Shown piece by piece: positions 56,965 to 64,000 of a DNA stretch of 64,000 nucleotides (position 1 is its first letter; each line of letters begins with the position of its first letter). Source of the stretch: an uncultured Porphyromonadaceae bacterium (GTDB lineage: Bacteria; Bacteroidota; Bacteroidia; Bacteroidales; Muribaculaceae); NCBI GenBank assembly GCA_947175205.1, contig CAMWLS010000003.1, forward strand, positions 21,219 to 85,218, read 5' to 3'. Both the position numbers and the translations under genes were made by a program. The notes beneath the pieces were generated by a model that was given only the letters and a program-made list of their open reading frames with translations, ran no database searches and was not told where the DNA came from.

Positions 56965-57455
56965 AATCCTTTAGCCTTCAGTATCTGCTCCAGCAGCTCT
57001 CGCGCCACGCCATGTCCTCCGCGGGCTATTGTGATATAGCGCGCAGCCGCCTTGGCATCTATTGAGCCATCAGCCGGAGTTATAGGCAACCCTACATAAC
57101 CCATACATTCAAGATCAGGTATATCATCACCAACATAAGCCACCTCTGAGCGATTAAAGTTATTTTCCTCCATCCACTTTTTCAGCACCGGGAGTTTGTC
57201 AGGTATATTATCAAAAAAATCAGTCACACCTAACTTGGCCATGCGGTTAGTAACGCCTTTGCTCCGCGCTCCTGTGATAATACAGATTCTGAAGCCGTGT
57301 TCCACTGCATATTTAATTGCATAGCCGTCACGGACATTAGCCATACGTTGCGGGACTCCATCCTCCCCCACCGGAATGGTACAGGGAGACAGGACTCCGT
57401 CCACGTCAAACACCACAGCTTTAATTCTTGTGAGATTATAATCAGTCTTGCTCAT
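56952..57455 (-). CDS. kdsC: KdsC-type HAD phosphatase (3-deoxy-D-manno-octulosonate 8-phosphatase family)
   Basis: KAVVFDVDGVLSPC, NVRDGYAIKYAVEHGFRICIITGA, VAYVGDDIPDLECMGYVGLPITPADG. Confidence 0.9.
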   Translation of the reverse strand: MSKTDYNLTRIKAVVFDVDGVLSPCTIPVGEDGVPQRMANVRDGYAIKYAVEHGFRICIITGARSKGVTNRMAKLGVTDFFDNIPDKLPVLKKWMEENNFNRSEVAYVGDDIPDLECMGYVGLPITPADGSIDAKAAARYITIARGGHGVARELLEQILKAKGLWNI

Positions 57456-58218
57456 ATTCTTTAATTATCATATCAGAAATAAGGGTATAAAGCTGAGCCT
57501 GTTCCTCTGTCAGAAGATCGGCATGTTTTGCCACTGTACTCCGGTCTGACCTACGGGCCGGACCGGTCTGGGCAGCCACAGGCCCCATCCCAAAAGCTTT
57601 CCTCACCGTCAGCTCCACCAGAGGCTTAACCGTATCCAGCGTATAGCCTTGACCTTTAAGTACTTTCTCCGTAAGAGCTAACAGGTAATTTACAAAGTTA
57701 TTTGAAAGTACACCTGCCAGATGAAGATATTTCCTTTTCTCTCCGTCAGCCTCATATACCTTAGAGGTCAAATTTTGAGCTATAGACCTGACCTGTTTCA
57801 GAGACTCAGGACTGTTTCCCTCTACAAAGAAGGGCACGGCTGACACATCCACGGCGTCATCTGCGCTGAATGACTGTAGCGGATACAACACCCCAGTGGA
57901 GAGAGAAACATCTCCCAGCGCACTGATGTCTATACTGCCGCAGGTATGCACTACAAGGCCGCTTACGCGAGGCATAAGCGAAGCCACAGGAGCTATGGCA
58001 CTGTCAGAAAGTGCAATCAGATACAAGTCAGCATCCACAGGTACACTGCCTATGTCTGTGGTGTGTGCGCACTTAAGAAGTTCAGCCAGACGCTCTGCCT
58101 TCTGCGGCGTACGACTGTACACACAGCTTATGCTGTATCCGGCTCTGTTAAGCGCCGGAGCAAGATGTGACGCCACATTCCCGGCACCTATGATTACTGC
58201 AGTTGGATTACTGCTCAT
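57442..58218 (-). CDS. DUF2520/Rossmann-fold NADP oxidoreductase-like protein
   Basis: AVIIGAGNVASHLAPALNRAG, GVLYPLQSFS, HLAGVLSNNFVNYLLALTEKVL, QTGPARRSD. Confidence 0.9.
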   Translation of the reverse strand: MSSNPTAVIIGAGNVASHLAPALNRAGYSISCVYSRTPQKAERLAELLKCAHTTDIGSVPVDADLYLIALSDSAIAPVASLMPRVSGLVVHTCGSIDISALGDVSLSTGVLYPLQSFSADDAVDVSAVPFFVEGNSPESLKQVRSIAQNLTSKVYEADGEKRKYLHLAGVLSNNFVNYLLALTEKVLKGQGYTLDTVKPLVELTVRKAFGMGPVAAQTGPARRSDRSTVAKHADLLTEEQAQLYTLISDMIIKEYEQD

Positions 58219-58753
58219 TTCTCCATTGACCTATATGAACCTTCTCCCAAAGAAGCTTTTCCGGGTCAACCGGTTTTCTGACTTCATTCTTGTAGCCAAA
58301 GGTTATAATACAAATCACGGGCAAATTCTCAGGGATTCCCAGACACTGCTGCACCAGCTCCTGAGCCGGTTCATCATCAGCACCATAACGCCCCGCTATC
58401 TGCACCCAGCATGACCCTATTCCTAAGGCTTCAGCCTGAAGCTGCATCATCAGAGCCGCAACTGAGGCATCTTCCACGTACATATCGCTCTTTTCAGGTT
58501 CCGCCACTACCACAACTGCCATAACAGCTGTCTTAAGGCTCACGGCGCCGGTCTTCTTACAGGTACTTAATTTTTCAAGTACAGCCTTGTCTTCAGCTAC
58601 TACGAACTGCCACGGGCGCACGCTTTTTGAAGACGGGGAAAGCAATGCCGCTTCAAGAATAAGTTTTACATCATCAGCAGGCAACGGTTTCTCTGTATAC
58701 TTTCTAATGCTGTGCCTCTCCAGCAACATCCGATGAAATTCAGGTATAGCCAT
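58208..58753 (-). CDS. Nitroreductase family protein
   Basis: MAIPEFHRMLLERHSIRKYTEKPLPADDVKLILEAALLSPSSKSVRPWQFVVAED; start preferred at 58753 over the 58801 ORF start. Confidence 0.92.
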   Translation of the reverse strand: MAIPEFHRMLLERHSIRKYTEKPLPADDVKLILEAALLSPSSKSVRPWQFVVAEDKAVLEKLSTCKKTGAVSLKTAVMAVVVVAEPEKSDMYVEDASVAALMMQLQAEALGIGSCWVQIAGRYGADDEPAQELVQQCLGIPENLPVICIITFGYKNEVRKPVDPEKLLWEKVHIGQWRNEQ

Positions 58754-58897
58754 TTTTGTTAGTTTTATGGTTAGTAAAGTGGCATCATCTCTGTTGCACA
58801 AGCCCTACAATAGCCGGCAACGTACCAATACGTGCAAATATAGTAATAATTAAAAAACGGACAGCGGGTACTTTCAAAAACCTCACCGTCCGCTTGT

Positions 58898-59983
58898 TTA
58901 TCTTCGGCATACCCAGGCTCCCTGATACTTGGAATCCAGACCTAACTGCCGAGCCTGTTTCTGAAGCTCAGCGGAGCTGTTTCCACTTAAGGCATACACC
59001 CTGAACCTGCCATCTTTTTCCAATATATTTAAGCCTGATACAGAGGAGCGCCTTATAAATTTCTCAGCCTCCGGTCGTGAGGGAAGTGATGCCACTACAT
59101 ATACATATCTTCCGGTTGCGCTCACGCTAACGGGCTTTATTACCGTTTCTTTAACCGCCGCAGACTTTTTCTCAAGCTCCTTTCGGGGCTCTTTCACAGC
59201 CGTTTCTTCTTTTGATGTGGGCTGCTTAATGTTTTCAGTAACGGGCTTTTCATTCTCTGACTTTGAGATTCCGGTTTCCTCTGAGGTCAGCGAGGGTATC
59301 TTAACCAGCAGCTTCCCCTGCTCCACAGGCTTGACCGTACTCTTATGTACTGCCGGGGCCAGTGATGCCATCTGTGTGGCCGGGTCATATTTTAAAGGCG
59401 TGCTGAGGACAAAACCCAGTGAAAGCACCACAGCCACAGAGGCGGCAATACGTCCCAGTCTTATCCAGCGGCTGTTATACTCACGAGTCTTTTCACTGCA
59501 GGACTCTTCCGTTACAGCTTGCTCGCTGACAAGTTCGCCTATGGTCTTGAGTGTCAATCGTGGAAGAGAGGCCAGCATAGGGGAGAAAATACCATGCTCA
59601 TATGGAGCAAAAGCTATGGTTCCGTTCTCCTGTATCAGATGCCCCAGACGGCCCAGGCTTAATTCTCCGTCAGCCTCCAGCTGAGTTCTCATGGCGTCTA
59701 TTTCCTCCATGACCTTACGCTCAGCTTGTTCATAGCTGATGCTCTCAGCGCGTGAAACGCTGGAAATCAGCAGCCCGTCATTATGAGACAGTGAAGCATT
59801 AAACATGAAGCTGCGGTAGGGAGCTGAAATACAGCCTTCCCCGAAACCGGCGTTGTGATACTGAGCTATCACAGCACCCATACCGGGGAACACCACACAG
59901 TCATGCGCGGTTATGAGACATTCCGTATGCCGTATTACCGTATTCATCTCCACAAAGGTAACCAATTTCCGCATAACAGCCAA
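58898..59983 (-). CDS. SPOR-domain protein with HU/CCDC81-like N-terminus
   Basis: LITAHDCVVFPGMGAVIAQYHNAGFGEGCISAPYRSFMFNASLSHNDGLL; TM; C-terminal SPOR GRYVYVVASLPSRPEAEKFIRRSSVSGLNILEKDGRFRVYALSG. Confidence 0.9.
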   Translation of the reverse strand: MAVMRKLVTFVEMNTVIRHTECLITAHDCVVFPGMGAVIAQYHNAGFGEGCISAPYRSFMFNASLSHNDGLLISSVSRAESISYEQAERKVMEEIDAMRTQLEADGELSLGRLGHLIQENGTIAFAPYEHGIFSPMLASLPRLTLKTIGELVSEQAVTEESCSEKTREYNSRWIRLGRIAASVAVVLSLGFVLSTPLKYDPATQMASLAPAVHKSTVKPVEQGKLLVKIPSLTSEETGISKSENEKPVTENIKQPTSKEETAVKEPRKELEKKSAAVKETVIKPVSVSATGRYVYVVASLPSRPEAEKFIRRSSVSGLNILEKDGRFRVYALSGNSSAELQKQARQLGLDSKYQGAWVCRR

Positions 59984-60017
59984 CCCGGAAAGAGATTATT
60001 TTTTGGCTTTTTTCTAA

Positions 60018-61049
60018 TCATTTGATATTGCGGGCATTGAGATACCGGTGATATGCAGCGGCATTATCCAGGTGTTCTTGATATGTTTTGGCAAAGGCAT
60101 GATGGCCTGATGTGTCAGGGCGCGCACACATATATATATAATCATGTACCGGCGCGTCAAGCACAGCATCAAGGGTCTTCTTTTCCGCAATCCTAATGGG
60201 GCCCGGAGGCAGGCCCTGTACCTGATAAGTATTATAAGGTGACTGTACCGCGGTATGCTTGCCCGTAATACGGCGCAGAGTAAAGTCTCCCACAGCAAAC
60301 TTAACGGTTGGGTCCGCCTGGAGCTTAATCCCTTGAGCTAAACGGTTGAGATAGAGGCGCGCCACCAATGGCTGCTCATCAGCCTGATTAGTTTCTTCTT
60401 CCACTATTGAAGCCAGGGTGGCTACTTCCTGCGGCGATAGGCCCAGCGCATGTGCTTTTGCACGGCGTTCTTCATTCCAGAATTCCCTGCCGGATGCTGC
60501 AAGCTTTTCCACCACCTCCCCTGCTCCGGCTGTCCAGTATAGCTGATAAGTATCAGGTGCAAAAGCCGCAGGATAAAGCTCAGGCGTTCCATACCCCTGC
60601 TCCGGTAGTATACTGTCACAGGCACGCATAAAATCCTCCGAAGTGAAAGTGAATCTCGCCGCCACTTTTTCAGCAAGCTGGTCCAGGGTTCTCACATTAT
60701 TAAATGTAATATTCAGCGGATGTTGCCTTCCGTACAGGAGGTTACGGCTTACCGTTATAACCCTGTCTCCCGGAGAAATAACATAAGAGCCGTATGCCTT
60801 CTCACTCTGCCCCTTTTGCCAGCTCCATGCGTTATAAACCTCCCGGCCAAAGTCACCCAGATTTTTTTCAAGGGTATCTCTTACCGCTGCTGCTGTGGCC
60901 CCGGACGGGATATAAATCCTAACCTTCTCAAATCCTGTATATCTGTAAGTGGCTTTCCAGTATGCCATTAACGCTGCTGAAACTCCGGTAACAAGCAGGA
61001 TTGCCACAACAATTATAATCGTATTTCTTACTTTGTGAGTCTTTTTCAT
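60018..61049 (-). CDS. mltG: Endolytic transglycosylase MltG (YceG-like)
   Basis: TLASIVEEETNQADEQPLVARLYLNRLAQGIKLQADPTVKFAVGDF, SPYNTYQVQGLPPGPI. Confidence 0.96.
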   Translation of the reverse strand: MKKTHKVRNTIIIVVAILLVTGVSAALMAYWKATYRYTGFEKVRIYIPSGATAAAVRDTLEKNLGDFGREVYNAWSWQKGQSEKAYGSYVISPGDRVITVSRNLLYGRQHPLNITFNNVRTLDQLAEKVAARFTFTSEDFMRACDSILPEQGYGTPELYPAAFAPDTYQLYWTAGAGEVVEKLAASGREFWNEERRAKAHALGLSPQEVATLASIVEEETNQADEQPLVARLYLNRLAQGIKLQADPTVKFAVGDFTLRRITGKHTAVQSPYNTYQVQGLPPGPIRIAEKKTLDAVLDAPVHDYIYMCARPDTSGHHAFAKTYQEHLDNAAAYHRYLNARNIK

Positions 61050-61115
61050 GCCACAAAAATACTGAAAATATCCAGCCTATACACATATTCATAAAGCAAA
61101 AATTACCCGCTTAAA

Positions 61116-61598
61116 TCAACGGGTACTGGTAAAGGAGCGGCGTTTAAAAACCAGAATAGGAAGCATCTGACCTATAACCATAGCCAGAATTATAAAAATA
61201 CAGATTACGGCATTACTCTCACTGAGATAAAACAGATGCTGAAACTCATCCTCACCATGGGCTGAAAGGCTGAGTATGAAAGCCTGTAAGGCATGATAAG
61301 CGTACATCCCGGGAATCATGGGGAGTAATGCGGGATAAGAGAACGCTTCCGGCGGGCATTTGATTTTTGGTGCCAGCCATACAGCCAGAATTCCTATCAG
61401 TAACGCACCGGCCAGACTGGCAGCCACTATATGCACACCTGCGTAATTCAGCAGACAGAAGCGCGTGGCGTGTCCTGTGGCAGCAATCAGGGCGCAGTAT
61501 TTGAGAGCACCTCTGGGAGGATTACTGATAGATGCAAAGCCTATGGCAGCCACCGCTGCAAAAAAGGCATCCTGAAATATTTTAAACAGTACATCCAT
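61116..61598 (-). CDS. Threonine/serine exporter ThrE_2-type subunit (DUF3815)
   Basis: 160 aa, 4-5 TMs; FSYPALLPMIPGMYAYHALQAFI. Confidence 0.88.
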   Translation of the reverse strand: MDVLFKIFQDAFFAAVAAIGFASISNPPRGALKYCALIAATGHATRFCLLNYAGVHIVAASLAGALLIGILAVWLAPKIKCPPEAFSYPALLPMIPGMYAYHALQAFILSLSAHGEDEFQHLFYLSESNAVICIFIILAMVIGQMLPILVFKRRSFTSTR

Positions 61599-61599
61599 C

Positions 61600-62418
61600 T
61601 CAGAATATGCTTAAGTTCATTAATAATATGCCCGCCATCATACCCAGCGCAATGCAGCACGTGAGCACCAGCCCCTGCATGAACCTGCTGAAGCCACACA
61701 GATAATGGGCAGCTATCATGTCAGATACGCTATTTATATAAGGTATACCGGGGATAAGATACAGCACGCTGGTGCCTAATGCCACCTCCGGAGTGGAAGA
61801 CAGTGAGAATATGTAACCTCCGGCACCTATCACAGTGGAGATGAAAGCGCACATAAGCATAATGGGCCTGACATTCCATTTATGCTTCAGGAATATAATC
61901 TTATAACTGTATCCCACAAACGTAGCCAGAGCCACCAGAAACATGGCAGCCACGTCTCCTCCAAAAAGCCTGCAGAAAGATGCATTTGCCGCTACCACCA
62001 GGAGCATTACGCTCCATGGTTTACGGAGTCCTTTATCATGATGGCTTATCAGATGCGTAAACAGCTTCCGTGCCATCACAAAGTCAACCTTGCCCTCAGC
62101 TACTTTCCAACTCAGATTACTCAGCCTGGCATTCAGCTGATAGCTTACCGGCAACTTCATTATAGAATGAGACTCCTGCACGGTGACTTTCCCCTCTCCG
62201 TCAGAAAGAGTTATAAGCACATGATTAGGGAGGACAATCATGTCCCACTCCATGTGCAGCGTTTCCACCATACGAGTGATATTCTTAAAGATACGTATAC
62301 AGGTTGCCCCGCAGCCAAGCATAGCCCCGGCATATGAAGCCAGAAAGTGGCACACAGCCCTCAGATGCGCTGTGTCCGCACGGCGCGTTGCTGACGCGCA
62401 TCCGGTGCCTTTTTCCAT
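61600..62418 (-). CDS. Threonine/serine exporter ThrE_1-type subunit (DUF1212)
   Basis: ORF 61600-62538; internal start 62418 (MEKGTGCASATRRADTAHLRAVCHFLASYAGAMLGCGA) preferred because the upstream part is antisense-free but overlapped by a better 55-aa ORF. Confidence 0.85.
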   Translation of the reverse strand: MEKGTGCASATRRADTAHLRAVCHFLASYAGAMLGCGATCIRIFKNITRMVETLHMEWDMIVLPNHVLITLSDGEGKVTVQESHSIMKLPVSYQLNARLSNLSWKVAEGKVDFVMARKLFTHLISHHDKGLRKPWSVMLLVVAANASFCRLFGGDVAAMFLVALATFVGYSYKIIFLKHKWNVRPIMLMCAFISTVIGAGGYIFSLSSTPEVALGTSVLYLIPGIPYINSVSDMIAAHYLCGFSRFMQGLVLTCCIALGMMAGILLMNLSIF

Positions 62419-62528
62419 GCCATCAGCACAAGAGTCCAGTAAACTATCAGACCGCCCAGCGCCACTGATACCAGCGCGAGCCATATCATCTGTACAGTCA
62501 AGTGTTGAGCTATTAATGTTGTCACCAT
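62361..62528 (-). CDS. 55-aa single-TM small protein overlapping the thrE-like start
   Basis: MVTTLIAQHLTVQMIWLALVSVALGGLIVYWTLVLMAWKKAPDARQQRAVRTQRI; below the ORF-track cutoff. Confidence 0.6.
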   Translation of the reverse strand: MVTTLIAQHLTVQMIWLALVSVALGGLIVYWTLVLMAWKKAPDARQQRAVRTQRI

Positions 62529-62794
62529 AAACAAGCATATTAATGAATGTTATATAATTCCTTTTTCTTATAACATCCGGAATTCAGCTCTTGGATATGC
62601 AATATTCCGCTTTTAACTAATTTTAAATATCTTTCTTCCCATTGGACCATGATTCACTAAAAGAATATTATTCCGCGTGGAGGTTACTAAGAGGATGAGC
62701 TAAATTCATCGGTTAAGAAACTGTCTTCAACGTCCCGGGCAAAAACATATTTGTGAAATCGGGTCTTAATTTGTATTTTTGCATCAGCATAAAC

Positions 62795-63811
62795 ATGGAC
62801 AGTATTGAAAATAAATATGCTGAATTCCGCGCGGCAGGCATCAATCACCTTCTGCGCTTTAATCCGTATTACAAATCAGTAATATGGGGGGGCAAACGCA
62901 TATCTGCCTTTAAGCGCACTGAGGTTGACTCACAAACTCTGGGCGAGAGCTGGGAACTCTCATCCATTCCGGGCCATGAGACCACAGTCTGCACCGGCCC
63001 GCTCAAAGGCGCCACCATAAATGATCTGATAAAAGTTTTCGGTCCGGAATTTCTGGGTACTGAAGTCTGGGAAAAGTATGGGCCTGAGTTCCCGCTGCTA
63101 ATAAAGATAATTGACGCTAATGATGACCTCTCAGTACAGGTGCACCCTGATGATGATACCGCCGTCCGTCTTAACGGCTCCGGAGCAAGAGGAAAAACTG
63201 AAATGTGGTATGTTCTGGATGCAAACCCGGATTCAAAGATTTATGTGGGACTAAAGGATGAACTCAACCCGGCGTCATTTGAAAAGCATATAAAGGATAA
63301 TACCATCATGGACGTGGTGGCTGCCCACCCCAGCCACGTGGGTCAGTTCTATCTCATACCTGCGGGAACCGTCCACGCCATTGGTGCCGGGAATCTGATA
63401 GCTGAAGTCCAGCAACCCAGTGACATCACTTACCGCCTCTTTGACTATAACCGCAAGGATACAGACGGCCGGCCACGTCAGCTGCATCTCACACAGGCAA
63501 CCCAAGCCATTGACTTCCATGTTCCTCTGTCCATTCAGCCAAAGGCTGTGTCTTACCCCGCCACACGCTCACGTGCGGTAACATGTGGTTATTTCAGGGT
63601 AGATTACCTACACATTGGCTCAGAAGCTCACCGCGTGGTACATGACAGCCGCTCATTCACAGTGCTTATGACTGTCTCCGGAGACGCTGAAGTTGTTATA
63701 GAAGGTGAGCGTATCACCCTCCACCGCGGGCACACTGTTCTTATTCCGGCGGCTGCTAAAAAACCATTGGTTTCTGGACCCGCCACACTGCTGCGCATCA
63801 CCCCACTGTGA
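62795..63811 (+). CDS. manA: Mannose-6-phosphate isomerase, class I
   Basis: LLRFNPYYKSVIWGGKRISAFK, LSVQVHPDDDTA, KTEMWYVLDA, FYLIPAGTVHAIGAGNLIAEVQQPSDITYRLFDYNR. Confidence 0.96.
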   Translation: MDSIENKYAEFRAAGINHLLRFNPYYKSVIWGGKRISAFKRTEVDSQTLGESWELSSIPGHETTVCTGPLKGATINDLIKVFGPEFLGTEVWEKYGPEFPLLIKIIDANDDLSVQVHPDDDTAVRLNGSGARGKTEMWYVLDANPDSKIYVGLKDELNPASFEKHIKDNTIMDVVAAHPSHVGQFYLIPAGTVHAIGAGNLIAEVQQPSDITYRLFDYNRKDTDGRPRQLHLTQATQAIDFHVPLSIQPKAVSYPATRSRAVTCGYFRVDYLHIGSEAHRVVHDSRSFTVLMTVSGDAEVVIEGERITLHRGHTVLIPAAAKKPLVSGPATLLRITPL

Positions 63812-63941
63812 TTAATAGCTTAAAAAATTCGGGAAATAATTTGCCATTTCGGACTTTTTCCGTCACTACTTAACATAAAAAGTACTTAAAAAATTTGCAG
63901 GGAAAGAAAATAGTCCTTACCTTTGCAGTGCTTTAAAAATG

Positions 63942-64000
<59 letters not shown>

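Overview
The window looks like a chromosomal segment from a Bacteroidales bacterium, probably Muribaculaceae-like. This is an inference from gene content, TAnnTTTG-type promoters, DUF4493/DUF4295/DUF5053 proteins and a TPP-riboswitch OMR-pnuT locus. Most of it is ordinary core genome: fbp, Usp, a Ser/Thr kinase, pepC, tamB, dedA, rpe, ftsK, lolA-like, trxB, queA, tricorn-like protease, aguA/aguB, nadE, holA, nagA, rpmB/rpmG/DUF4295, mutL, rsgA, maf/kdsC/DUF2520, mltG, thrE-like pair, manA, and a truncated tRNA-His at the right edge. The unusual part is an accessory stretch at about 27.6-34.0 kb. It holds two DUF1016/YhcG-type PD-(D/E)XK nuclease genes. The first sits in a cassette bounded by a perfect 85-bp direct repeat (27656-27740 = 29154-29238). 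It carries two nearly identical coding palindromes that share an 11-mer with the flanking repeats, and it lacks an obvious start codon. The second interrupts the space between an HsdR-N gene and holA. It carries a different nested palindrome in what appears to be the equivalent inter-domain linker. Between them lie a promoter with no obvious ORF (candidate ncRNA), a tandem GGACGTGA palindrome repeat, and an overlapping pair of AT-rich orphan genes. All calls come from reading the sequence; no database searches were run.
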